DNA of 64,000 nt, taken from Streptomyces sp. NBC_01268. GTDB taxonomy: Bacteria; Actinomycetota; Actinomycetes; Streptomycetales; Streptomycetaceae. Of this stretch, positions 8,800-16,922 are shown piece by piece. Under the pieces are notes generated by a model. It did no database searches, was not told the origin of the DNA, and worked only from the letters and a program-made list of their open reading frames with translations. The stretch spans positions 620,001 through 684,000 of the forward strand of contig NZ_CP108454.1 of assembly GCF_036240795.1 (NCBI RefSeq). The letters are read 5' to 3'. Made by a program: the position numbers and the translations under genes. Numbering within the stretch: the first letter of the stretch is position 1; each line of letters starts with the position of its first letter.

Positions 8800-9753
8800 C
8801 TACCGGCCGCCCGCGGCCCCCGCCTCGGCGAGGGGCCGATCGGCACCGGGTCCCGCCGGCTCCACCAGCTCCCGCAGCGCCGCCGCCACGGACGCCTCGC
8901 CCGCGGGAAGCAGCGGCAGGCGCACGTCCGGCGTCGGGATGCGGCCCTGCGCGTGCAGGACTCCCTTGATCACGGTGGGGTTCGGCTCGGCGAACAGGAG
9001 CGAGGACAGCCGCGCCAGGCGATGGCCGAGCGCGCGGGCCCGCGCGGTGTCGCCCGCGCGCCACGCCTCGGCGAGCTCCACGAAGCGTCCGGTGGCCAGA
9101 TGGGCCGAGGCGAGGATGCCGCCACTCGCGCCGAGCGCGAGCATCGGCGAGGCGAAGGCGTCGTCGCCCGCCAGGACGGCGAAGTCCGGCCGCGGGTCGC
9201 CGAGCAGCGCGACGGCCGCGTCGTCGACGGAACCGGTGGCGTACTTGACCCCGACGACACCCGGAACGCTCCCCACCGCGCGCAGGGCGGCGGCGTCGAG
9301 CGGCCGGCCGGTGCGGTACGGGATGTGGTAGGCGACCAGCGGCACCGGACTGTCGGCGGCGAGCCGGGCGAAGTGGGCCAACACCCCCTCCGGGGAGGGC
9401 CGGACGAAGGCGGGCACGGTGACCAGCGCCGCGCGCGCCTCCGGCCACCGCCGGAGCGCGGCGAGCTCCCGGCCGACGGCGTCCGTCCCGCCGCCGCCCG
9501 CGCCGACGACGAGCTGGGCCCCGCGCTCGCGGCAGACCCCGGCGCAGGTGTCGACGACGGCCCGGCGCTCGTCGGCGTCGAGGGCGGCCGCCTCCCCGGT
9601 CGTTCCGAGGGCGACGAGGCCGGCGGCGCCGTCGTCGAGGACGGAGCGGGCCAGGCCCGCCAGGGCGTCGAGGTCGGGGCGGCCGTCGCGCGCGAAGGGG
9701 GTGACGAGGGGGACGTGGATGCCGTGCGGGGTGAAGTCCTGTGCGTGTGCCAT
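8800..9753 (-). CDS. dihydrodipicolinate synthase (DapA)/N-acetylneuraminate lyase family protein
   Basis: A 317-residue TIM-barrel class I aldolase. The start at ATG 9753 gives MAHAQDFTPHGIHVPLVTPF, the canonical family N-terminus. GTTGE (residues 50-54) binds the carboxylate of the keto acid; Lys170 (GVKYATGS) is the Schiff-base lysine and Tyr142 (AYHIP) the partner tyrosine. The TPYY motif of true DapA is replaced by VPAFVRPSPEG, so a catabolic or side-branch 2-keto-acid aldolase is more likely than lysine biosynthesis. It is divergent from a LysR regulator with a matching operator in the 72-bp gap, which implies substrate-responsive control. Confidence 0.85.
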   Translation of the reverse strand: MAHAQDFTPHGIHVPLVTPFARDGRPDLDALAGLARSVLDDGAAGLVALGTTGEAAALDADERRAVVDTCAGVCRERGAQLVVGAGGGGTDAVGRELAALRRWPEARAALVTVPAFVRPSPEGVLAHFARLAADSPVPLVAYHIPYRTGRPLDAAALRAVGSVPGVVGVKYATGSVDDAAVALLGDPRPDFAVLAGDDAFASPMLALGASGGILASAHLATGRFVELAEAWRAGDTARARALGHRLARLSSLLFAEPNPTVIKGVLHAQGRIPTPDVRLPLLPAGEASVAAALRELVEPAGPGADRPLAEAGAAGGR

Positions 9754-9790
9754 GCCTCCGAGGGTGGGCGCGCCGGACCCCTCAGGTCCA

Positions 9791-9811
9791 GTTCGCTTTT
9801 CCGATCCGAAC
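9791..9811. promoter_or_regulatory. LysR-type operator (T-N11-A box)
   Basis: A perfect interrupted dyad, GTTCG-N11-CGAAC, lies between the divergent DapA-like and LysR genes. Spacing and T-N11-A symmetry are those of an LTTR recognition site. It begins 38 bp from the lyase start and ends 15 bp before the regulator start. Confidence 0.75.
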
Positions 9812-9825
9812 CGTAAGCTGAGCTG

Positions 9826-10773
9826 ATGCTCGATGTACGACGTCTGCGCCTGCTGCGCGAACTGGCCCTGCGCGGGACCATCGCCGCCGTCGCCGAGGCC
9901 CTGTCCTTCACCCCGTCGGCCGTGTCCCAGCAGCTCGCGACCCTGGAGCGGGAGGCCGGAGTGCCGCTGCTCGAACGGACCGGGCGGCGCGTGCGCCTGA
10001 CGCCCGCCGGGGAGAAGCTGGTCCGCCACGCCGAGGCGGTGCTCGAACGCCTCGAACTGGCCTCCGCGGAGCTCGCCGAGGCGCGCAGCGGTCCGGCGGG
10101 GCCGCTGCGCATCGGCGCCTTCCCGACCGCGACCCGCACGATCGTGCCGGGCGCGCTCGTCCTGCTCGCCGCCCGGCACCCGGCGCTCGAACCGATGGTC
10201 TCGGAGGTGGACCCGGCCGCCGTGGCGCACGCCCTGCGGGCGGGCGACCTCGACGTGGCCCTGGTGCACGGTTACGACCTGGTGCCGGCGGCGCTCGAAC
10301 CGGGGCTCGCGGAGGAGCCGTTGTGCGAGGAGGCCATGTTCCTCGCCACCCACGCGCCTTCGCACGGACCGGCCGAGGGACCCGACGCCGGCCTCGCCGT
10401 GCTCGCGCCCTGGCACGACGCCCCGTGGATCGTCTCGGCCCCCGACACGCTCTGCCGCGCGGTGACCGAACGGGTCTGCCGGGCGGCCGGGTTCGCGCCC
10501 CGGGTGCGGCACCAGGTGGACGAGTTCGCCACCGTGCTGGCCTTCGTGGCCGCCGGTCAGGGCGTGGCCGTGGTCCCGCAGCTGGGCGCCCTCGCGCCCC
10601 CGCCGGGGGTGCGTCTCACCCCGTTGCCGGTGCGCCGGCGCACCCGCATCGCCTTCCGCGGCGGCGCGGGGCCACACCCGGCGGTCGCCGCGCTCACCCG
10701 CGCCCTGCGCGACTCCGTACCGGCCGTGCTGGACGGGTCACCGGCGACACCCGCCCCGGCGCAATTCCGATAA
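9826..10773 (+). CDS. LysR family transcriptional regulator
   Basis: A 315-residue LysR protein. The N-terminal winged HTH covers residues 1-60 (MLDVRRLRLLRELALRGTIA, then AEALSFTPSAVSQQLATLER), and the periplasmic-binding-like effector domain spans about 88-295. The ATG at 9826 fits the family start exactly. It is divergent from the DapA-like gene and almost certainly regulates it and itself through the dyad at 9791-9811; the inducer is probably a substrate of that lyase. The C-terminus is standard. Confidence 0.92.
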   Translation: MLDVRRLRLLRELALRGTIAAVAEALSFTPSAVSQQLATLEREAGVPLLERTGRRVRLTPAGEKLVRHAEAVLERLELASAELAEARSGPAGPLRIGAFPTATRTIVPGALVLLAARHPALEPMVSEVDPAAVAHALRAGDLDVALVHGYDLVPAALEPGLAEEPLCEEAMFLATHAPSHGPAEGPDAGLAVLAPWHDAPWIVSAPDTLCRAVTERVCRAAGFAPRVRHQVDEFATVLAFVAAGQGVAVVPQLGALAPPPGVRLTPLPVRRRTRIAFRGGAGPHPAVAALTRALRDSVPAVLDGSPATPAPAQFR

Positions 10774-10834
10774 ACGTCATGCGCCGTTGTACGCCAGGTG
10801 GTTTCCCTGAGCGCACGGTGTCGTTGGACCGATC

Positions 10835-12676
10835 ATGTCGATCATCAACGATGCCCTCGCCGACCCCGCGCTCACCGGACCGCTCGGCTCTCCCGACGTC
10901 CGCGCACTCTCGAGACCGCTGTTCCGCGAAGGCGGCGGGGACGAGGCCACCGACACCTGGGAATCCTGGGACGCCACGCACGGGCACTGGCGGAAGCTGA
11001 TCTCCACGGACCTCTTCACGCCGCGCACGGACGCCTCCCCCGAAGACCGCCGTCGGCTCTCCTACCAGCGCTTACGTGCGGTGAACGCCGAACTCTCCGC
11101 ACCCGAGCGGCTGGCCGCCGACCCGCGCGGGCTCGCCGCGCTGCACGAGTGGACGGCCGTCGTCGACGGCGCGACGTCCACCGTCGCGGGGATCCACTAC
11201 AACCTCTTCCTGGGCAGCCTCCTCGACGACACGGTCTCGCCGCCGCGCGATCTGCGCCCCTTCCTCTCGCTCGACCGCGTCGGCACCTTCCTCTGCACGG
11301 AACGGGCGCACGGCAACGACGTCGCCGGGCTGGAGACCGTCGCCCGATACGACCGCGAGCGCACGGAGTTCGTGCTGCACACCCCGCACGAGGGCGCGGC
11401 GAAGTTCATGCCGAACACCGGGCCGGCGGGCGGCCCGAAGACCGCCGTCGTCGCGGCCCGGCTCCTGGTCGACGCCCAGGACCACGGGGTCTTCCTGTTC
11501 CTCGTGCCGCTCCGCGACGAACGCGGCCTCCTGCCCGGCGTCCGCGTCAGCGCACTGCCCGAGCGCGTCGGCAGCCCCGTGGACCATTGCGTCACCTCCT
11601 TCGACCGGGTACGGCTCCCGCGCACGGCGCTCCTCCAGGGCGCCCACGGCCGGATGGACCCCGAGGGCCGGGTGAGCGGCGCGGTCCGCAGCCCCCGGCG
11701 GCGGATCCTGCACGCGATCGGGCGGGTCACGGTCGGCAAGCTGTGCATGAGCGCGGCGACCCTGGGCGGCGCGCGGGCGGCGCTGGCCGTGGCCGTGCGC
11801 TACGCCCACGCCCGTACGATCTCCGGCCCGGTCCTCGGCGAACGGGTCCCCCTGGCCGCGCACCGGACCCACCAGGGCCCCCTGCTGCGGGGCGTGGCCA
11901 CCGCGTACGCCATGACCTTCCTGCACCGTGCCGTCCTGGAGCGATGGCTGGCGCACGAGGAGGCGGAGCGGACCGAGGCCGAGCGTCTGGTGGCCGTGGC
12001 CAAGGGCTGGATCACCTGGCAGGCGCGCGGGATCGCCGTGGAGGCCCGGGAGCGTTGCGGTGCCCGCGCGATGTTCCCGGTCAACGGTCTCGCCGAGTAC
12101 CCGGCGAACATCGACGGGGCGATCACCGCGGAGGGCGACAACCTGGCGGTCTGGTGCAAGGCCGGTTCCGAGATGCTGTTCGGGCAGGAGCTCGCCCCGG
12201 CCGCCCCGCGCGCGACGGGGCGCGAACCGCTGACCGATCCGGCCTTCCTGCGCCGCCTGCTCTCCGCCGACGAGCGCCGGTGGCACGCGGGCGCGCGGGA
12301 CGAGCTGCGTTCCGCACCGGGCGGCGACCCGCTCGGGCGGTGGAACGCCGCGTCCTCGTCCGCCGTGCGGATGGTCGAGGCGCACGCCCTGGGACGGGCG
12401 GCGGACGCGTTCACCGCCGCGTGTGCGGGCGTGCCGCACGCGGCCACCCGCGCGGTGCTCCGCGAGCTGTGCGCGCTGTTCCTGCTGGAACGGATCGAGC
12501 CGCGCGCCGGGCTGCTGCTCGCCGAGGGCGCCCTCACCGCCGGACAGGTCGCCGCGCTCCCTGGCGTGGTGCGCCGGCTGACCGCTCGACTCGCCCCGTA
12601 CCTGACGGAGTTGACGGAGGCGTTCCTGGTGCCGGAGGAGTACCTCTCCTCGCTCCCCATGCTCACGGAGCACTGA
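10835..12676 (+). CDS. acyl-CoA oxidase/acyl-CoA dehydrogenase family protein
   Basis: A 613-residue flavoprotein of the acyl-CoA oxidase type, longer than the roughly 380 residues of plain dehydrogenases. The N-terminal alpha region contains HGHWRKLISTDLF. The middle has FLCTERAHGNDVAGLET, which corresponds to the FAD/substrate-binding TE.AHGSD strand. The C-terminal two-thirds is helical, with GRVTVGKLCMSAATLGGARA and the ITAEGDNLAVWCKAG stretch typical of oxidases (where dehydrogenases have the catalytic region). It is expected to oxidise acyl-CoA to enoyl-CoA, passing electrons to oxygen. It starts at ATG 10835 and is monocistronic; no beta-oxidation partner lies alongside. Substrate chain length cannot be told from sequence. 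Confidence 0.87.
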   Translation: MSIINDALADPALTGPLGSPDVRALSRPLFREGGGDEATDTWESWDATHGHWRKLISTDLFTPRTDASPEDRRRLSYQRLRAVNAELSAPERLAADPRGLAALHEWTAVVDGATSTVAGIHYNLFLGSLLDDTVSPPRDLRPFLSLDRVGTFLCTERAHGNDVAGLETVARYDRERTEFVLHTPHEGAAKFMPNTGPAGGPKTAVVAARLLVDAQDHGVFLFLVPLRDERGLLPGVRVSALPERVGSPVDHCVTSFDRVRLPRTALLQGAHGRMDPEGRVSGAVRSPRRRILHAIGRVTVGKLCMSAATLGGARAALAVAVRYAHARTISGPVLGERVPLAAHRTHQGPLLRGVATAYAMTFLHRAVLERWLAHEEAERTEAERLVAVAKGWITWQARGIAVEARERCGARAMFPVNGLAEYPANIDGAITAEGDNLAVWCKAGSEMLFGQELAPAAPRATGREPLTDPAFLRRLLSADERRWHAGARDELRSAPGGDPLGRWNAASSSAVRMVEAHALGRAADAFTAACAGVPHAATRAVLRELCALFLLERIEPRAGLLLAEGALTAGQVAALPGVVRRLTARLAPYLTELTEAFLVPEEYLSSLPMLTEH

Positions 12677-12783
12677 GTGTCCACCCGAAGACGCCCGCCG
12701 AACGCCCACTCCTGACCTAGGGCCCGCACCGGACGGGACTTTCGTCCTGATCATCACGGTGGGGCATGGGGTACGGTCGAGGT

Positions 12784-12887
12784 GTCGCCGCGAGGTCGAG
12801 CCTTCGGACTCCCGCACCGCACGTCCTGTGCGGTGGGCGACGGTTCTGTCGGTGCGAGGCGAGGAGGTGTTCGGGATGAGTCCCGAA
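12784..12887 (+). promoter_or_regulatory. candidate structured RNA element in the mgtA leader
   Basis: GTCGCC (12784-12789) pairs with GGCGAC (12836-12841), enclosing two hairpins: GAGCC/GGACTC (12798-12811) and the perfect 8-bp CACCGCAC-gtcct-GTGCGGTG (12815-12835). This makes a three-way junction. A further 7-bp hairpin TTCGGGA-tgag-TCCCGAA follows at 12870-12887. The fold is read by eye; ligand and mechanism are unknown. Confidence 0.45.
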
Positions 12888-13040
12888 GGAAGTCCTTGCC
12901 GCACCCTGCCGGTCGGCTGACCCCGGCGACGTCTCGACGCCGCCCGGACGTCCGCTTTCCGGCCCGTTCCGGCATCACTCCGGCGCCCACCCGCTGCCGC
13001 GCCGTCCCGTACGTGAACTCCTCTGACGTGCCCCTCTGAC

Positions 13041-13080
13041 GCGTGCGTCGACACATGCCGAGGCGTGTGCCGACGCGCGC
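13041..13080 (+). repeat. 40-nt near-perfect inverted repeat in the mgtA leader
   Basis: Arms 13041-13059 and 13062-13080 pair over 18 of 19 positions, two of them G-T. Just outside, two direct copies of TCTGACG (13022-13028 and 13035-13041) can each pair with one CGTCAGA (13094-13100), which gives mutually exclusive folds. Confidence 0.6.
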
Positions 13081-13226
13081 ACGTGCCTGTGCCCGTCAGA
13101 CGTCCGCGTGCGTACCCACCCCACCCTTCCGTCGCCCGGGGGCCTCGTGCCGCCCGTGCGTCCACGACCGCTCCGTGCCTCCGGCGCCGCTTCGACGTGC
13201 CCGGAGACGCGGAGGGAGGATTCGCC

Positions 13227-15947
13227 ATGACCATGCTCACCCCTGAGAAGCTGGCTCCGCCGGGCCGGGGCGTCCGCACCCGCCGCGAGCGCAAGGCCGC
13301 CGAGCTGGAGGCCCGGACCCGCCGCGTCGGCGAGCGGCTCGTCGAGGTCGGCGCCCGCCCGGGCGACCTCGTCCTGCGGGACCTCTCCGCCACCCGCAAC
13401 GGCCTCACCCACGCCGAGGCCGCCGCCCGCCTGGAGCGCCACGGTCCGAACACCGTGGCCCAGGAGCGCGCGCCGCGCTGGTACGTCCAGCTCGCGAAGG
13501 CGTACGCGAACCCCTTCATCGCCGTGCTGGTCATCCTGGCGGCGGTCATGTTCTGGCAGGACCCGGCGGACCCCGGCGTCGTCATCCTGTCGGCGATGGT
13601 GCTGATCAGCGGGGCGCTGCGGTTCTGGCAGGAGTACCGCTCCGGCCGTGCCGCCGACGCGCTGAAGCGGCTCGTGACGACGACCACCGCCGTGCTGCGG
13701 AGGTCCGGCCGTGCCGACAGGGCGGCGCCCGTCGAGGTCGGCATGGACCAGGTCGTCCCCGGGGATCTCGTGAAGCTGGCCGCCGGTGACCTGGTCCCGG
13801 CCGATCTGCGGCTGATCGCCGCCAAGGACCTGATGGTCTCGCAGGCCGCCCTCTCGGGCGAGTCGTTGCCGGTCGCCAAGGACGACATCCGGGGCGTGGA
13901 CGACGGGCAGCGAACGACGGGCGACCCCGTCGAGGCCGGCAACCTCTGCCTGATGGGCACGTCGGTGACCTCCGGAACGGCCACCGGGGTCGTCGTCGCA
14001 ACCGGCTCCGCCACGTACTTCGGCTCGATGGCCGGCTCCCTCGTCGGGGAGCGGCCGCAGACCAACTTCGACACCGGGGTGCGCAGGGTCAGCTTCCTGC
14101 TGATCCGGTTCATGCTGGTGATGGTGCCGGTCGTCTTCGCGATCAACGGTCTGACGAAAGGCGACTGGGACGAGGCCTTCCTGTTCGCGATCGCGGTGGC
14201 CGTCGGTCTGACGCCCGAGATGCTGCCGATGGTCGTCTCCGCCAACCTGGCGCGCGGCGCGGTCGCCATGTCGAAGCGGAAGGTCGTCGTCAAGCGGCTC
14301 AACGCGATCCAGAACCTGGGCGCGATGGACGTGCTGTGCACGGACAAGACCGGCACGCTGACCGAGGACCGGATCGTCCTCGACCGCTACCTCGACGTCC
14401 ACGGGCACGAGGACCGCGAGGTCCTGGAGTACGGCTACCTCAACGCGCACTTCCAGACGGGCCTGAACAACCTGATGGACCAGGCGGTCGTCGACCGCGT
14501 CGACGAGGCCGAGGAGGTTGTCGTCGACGCACGGTTCTCGATGGTCGACGAGATCCCCTTCGACTTCGCGCGCCGCCGCATGTCCGTCGTCCTCAACCGC
14601 AACGGCCTCCTCGGGGCGGCCGGAGAGCCCGAGCACGTCCTGGTCACCAAGGGGGCCGTCGAGGAGGTCCTCGCCCTGTGCACCCGGATGCGGGACCGCG
14701 GCGAGACCGTCGACCTGACCGCGCAACTGCGGGCGCACGTCACCCACGTGGCGGAGGAGAACAACCGGCAGGGCCTGCGCGTCCTCGCCGTGGCCACCCG
14801 TACGCTGCCGTCGCCGCGCGACAGCTACACCGTGGCCGACGAGTCGGACCTCACCCTGGTGGGCTTCCTCGCCTTCCTCGACCCGCCGAAGGCCGACGCG
14901 GCCGACGCGCTGCGGGGGCTCGCCGACAAGGGCGTCGCGGTGAAGGTGATCACCGGTGACAACGAGCTGGTGGCCGCGCGGGTCTGCGCGGACGTCGGCC
15001 TGGACGTGGGCCATGTCGTCACGGGCGCGGAGCTGGACGCCCTCGACGACGCCCGGCTGCGCGAACTGAGCTCCCGCACCACCGTGTTCGCCAAGGTCAA
15101 CCCCGTACAGAAGGCCCGGATCGTGCGCGCGCTGCAGGCGGACGGGCACACGGTCGGCTTCCTCGGCGACGGCATCAACGACGCCGCCGCGCTGCGCGAC
15201 GCCGACGTCGGCATCTCGGTCGACACCGCCGTCGACATCGCCAAGGAGTCCGCCGACATCATCCTCCTGGAGAAGGACCTCACCGTCCTCGAACAGGGCG
15301 TGATCCAGGGCCGCACGACCTTCGGCAACACCATCAAGTACATCAAGATGACCGCGTCGTCGAACTTCGGCAACGTCTTCTCGGTGCTCGTCGCCAGCGC
15401 GTTCATCCCGTTCCAGCCGATGCTCGCCGTCATGCTGCTCGTGCAGAACCTGGTGTACGACATCGCGCAGCTCGCCACGCCGTGGGACCGCATGGACGAG
15501 GAGTACCTGCGCAAGCCCAGGAACTGGGACGCCAAGGGCATCGGCCGGTTCATGCTCACCATCGGTCCGATCAGCTCCATCTTCGACATCGCCATGTTCC
15601 TCGTCATGTGGCACGTGTTCGCGGCCAACACCCCGGCCGAGCAGGCGCTCTTCCAGTCCGGCTGGTTCATCGAGGGACTGCTGTCCCAGACCCTGGTCGT
15701 CCACATGATCCGCACCCGCAAGATCCCGTTCGTCCAGTCCCGCGCCTCCTGGCCGGTCATGGTGATGACGGTCCTCGCGGTGCTGACCGGCCTCTACCTG
15801 CCGTTCTCGCCCCTCGCGGACGCCCTCGGCTTCGTCGCCCTGCCGGCCGCGTACTTCCCGTGGCTGATCGGCGTCCTGCTCGCCTACTGCGCCCTCACCC
15901 AGCTGGTGAAGACGCTGTACATCCGGCGCTTCGGCACCTGGCTGTAG
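13227..15947 (+). CDS. mgtA: magnesium-translocating P-type ATPase
   Basis: A 906-residue P-type (P3B) ATPase. I chose ATG 13227 because GGAGGGAGGA precedes it by six bases; the frame is open upstream without a better site. The cation-ATPase N-terminus starts about residue 50 (RNGLTHAEAAARLERHGPN). The phosphorylated aspartate is Asp373 in CTDKTGTLTE, followed by the nucleotide-binding domain, the hinge GDGINDAAALRDADVGISVD, and about ten membrane helices in total. MgtA imports Mg2+ from the periplasmic side under Mg2+ limitation; length and sequence fit this subgroup (898-920 residues) rather than Ca2+ pumps. Regulation probably acts through the long 5' leader. A GC-rich inverted repeat follows the stop. 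Confidence 0.93.
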   Translation: MTMLTPEKLAPPGRGVRTRRERKAAELEARTRRVGERLVEVGARPGDLVLRDLSATRNGLTHAEAAARLERHGPNTVAQERAPRWYVQLAKAYANPFIAVLVILAAVMFWQDPADPGVVILSAMVLISGALRFWQEYRSGRAADALKRLVTTTTAVLRRSGRADRAAPVEVGMDQVVPGDLVKLAAGDLVPADLRLIAAKDLMVSQAALSGESLPVAKDDIRGVDDGQRTTGDPVEAGNLCLMGTSVTSGTATGVVVATGSATYFGSMAGSLVGERPQTNFDTGVRRVSFLLIRFMLVMVPVVFAINGLTKGDWDEAFLFAIAVAVGLTPEMLPMVVSANLARGAVAMSKRKVVVKRLNAIQNLGAMDVLCTDKTGTLTEDRIVLDRYLDVHGHEDREVLEYGYLNAHFQTGLNNLMDQAVVDRVDEAEEVVVDARFSMVDEIPFDFARRRMSVVLNRNGLLGAAGEPEHVLVTKGAVEEVLALCTRMRDRGETVDLTAQLRAHVTHVAEENNRQGLRVLAVATRTLPSPRDSYTVADESDLTLVGFLAFLDPPKADAADALRGLADKGVAVKVITGDNELVAARVCADVGLDVGHVVTGAELDALDDARLRELSSRTTVFAKVNPVQKARIVRALQADGHTVGFLGDGINDAAALRDADVGISVDTAVDIAKESADIILLEKDLTVLEQGVIQGRTTFGNTIKYIKMTASSNFGNVFSVLVASAFIPFQPMLAVMLLVQNLVYDIAQLATPWDRMDEEYLRKPRNWDAKGIGRFMLTIGPISSIFDIAMFLVMWHVFAANTPAEQALFQSGWFIEGLLSQTLVVHMIRTRKIPFVQSRASWPVMVMTVLAVLTGLYLPFSPLADALGFVALPAAYFPWLIGVLLAYCALTQLVKTLYIRRFGTWL

Positions 15948-15953
15948 CGCCGA

Positions 15954-16017
15954 CCCCGGGCCCGCGTACGGGGCTCGCGTCCGGAGCCCCGGGCGCGGGC
16001 CCCGGGCGCGGGCCCGG
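15954..16017. terminator. GC-rich inverted repeat after mgtA, with a 13-bp tandem duplication
   Basis: CCGGGCCCGCG (15956-15966) pairs with CGCGGGCCCGG (16007-16017) and encloses GGGGCTC-N7-GAGCCCC (15970-15990). CCCCGGGCGCGGG occurs twice in tandem (15987-15999 and 16000-16012). It probably terminates mgtA. Confidence 0.55.
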
Positions 16018-16030
16018 ATAGGGTCGGCGA

Positions 16031-16816
16031 ATGGCTGATCACGAGACGTTCGACACGGCGGTCCCCGCTTGGCAGGAGTGGCAGGAGGCCCCCTGGGGCC
16101 GGCTGCGGTACGCCGTCGCCGAGGCCGACCTCGCCCGCCACCTCGACGGGGACCGCCCCCTACGGATCCTCGACCTCGGCGGCGGTGACGGCGGCGACGC
16201 GGTCCGCCTCGCCGCGCGCGGCCACCGGGTGACCGTCGTCGACTACGCGCCGGCCATGCTCGCGACGGCGACACGGCGTGCCGCCGAGGCGGGCGTGGCG
16301 GACCGGATCACGTGCGTCGAGGCCGATGTGGAGGCGCTGCCGGGGGACTTGGCGGACGGCGGCTTCGACGTGGTGCTCTGCCACGGCGTGTTGCCGTACA
16401 CCGCGGACACCGAGGGAGTGCTCGGCACGGCGCTGGGCGCGGCCCGGGAGGGCGGGCTGGTGTCGGTGATCGCCATGAACCGGTACTCCGAGCCGTTGCG
16501 GACCGCGGTGCGGACCATGGACCCCGGAGCCGTGCTCGCCGCGCTGGACGCCACCGGCGTGCACACCGAGCTGTTCGACGCCGACCTCCGGCTGCACACC
16601 GCGGAGGAGGTGGGCGGCGTGCTCCGCGCGCTCGGCTGCGCGCAGGTGCACCACTACGGGATCCGGGTGTTCTGCGACTACATCCCCGACGACTCCCTCA
16701 AGTACGACCCCGACTACTACGCCCGGCTGGAACGCCTGGAGATCGAGACGGCCGGGCTCGCCCCGTACAAGCACACCGCGAGGTTGCTGCACCTGATCGG
16801 CCGGAAGGGCCGCTGA
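16031..16816 (+). CDS. class I SAM-dependent methyltransferase
   Basis: A 261-residue methyltransferase. Motif I is LDLGGGDGGDAVRLAARG (about residues 45-62), followed by VTVVDYAPAML, where the acidic residue binds the SAM ribose, and GFDVVLCHGVLPY as motif IV. The C-terminal part (YGIRVFCDYIPD) resembles CmoA/SmtA-type proteins that modify or carboxymethylate small molecules or tRNA, but the substrate is not determinable here. It starts at ATG 16031, closely after the mgtA terminator, so it probably has its own promoter in the GC-rich gap. It is cytosolic, with no signal or membrane segment. Confidence 0.85.
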   Translation: MADHETFDTAVPAWQEWQEAPWGRLRYAVAEADLARHLDGDRPLRILDLGGGDGGDAVRLAARGHRVTVVDYAPAMLATATRRAAEAGVADRITCVEADVEALPGDLADGGFDVVLCHGVLPYTADTEGVLGTALGAAREGGLVSVIAMNRYSEPLRTAVRTMDPGAVLAALDATGVHTELFDADLRLHTAEEVGGVLRALGCAQVHHYGIRVFCDYIPDDSLKYDPDYYARLERLEIETAGLAPYKHTARLLHLIGRKGR

Positions 16817-16922
16817 GCGAGCCTCCCCCGGGGCGTCGGCGTACCGTGGGAAGTACCTCTCGGATCGCTCGCACCAACTCCGGCGCTCTCGGGCGTGCGC
16901 ACGCGCAGAGGGGAAGAGGCTC

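Larger units (their letters stand above)
12677..13226 (+). other. 550-bp intergenic region: long structured leader of mgtA
   Basis: No convincing gene is present. The region holds a compact set of inverted repeats (12784-12887) and a 40-nt near-perfect hairpin (13041-13080), all on the mgtA-proximal side, ending in the GGAGGGAGGA ribosome site at 13211. Such a length before an Mg2+ pump gene suggests RNA-level control. I did not find the sequence landmarks of the classical M-box in it. The promoter position is not identifiable by eye. Confidence 0.5.

Noticed and set aside
12782..13039. 85-codon frame in the mgtA leader as a leader-peptide gene
   Set aside because: No ribosome site, composition unlike a protein, and it runs through several strong hairpins.
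12677..13226. Classical M-box Mg2+ riboswitch
   Set aside because: The conserved GGTGAGGCTCC-type and distal CAACAGG-type blocks could not be found; only generic hairpins support a structured leader.
12975..16274. Long minus-strand open frame opposite mgtA
   Set aside because: It mirrors the mgtA codon pattern, has no plausible domain, and mgtA on the plus strand has every P-type ATPase motif.
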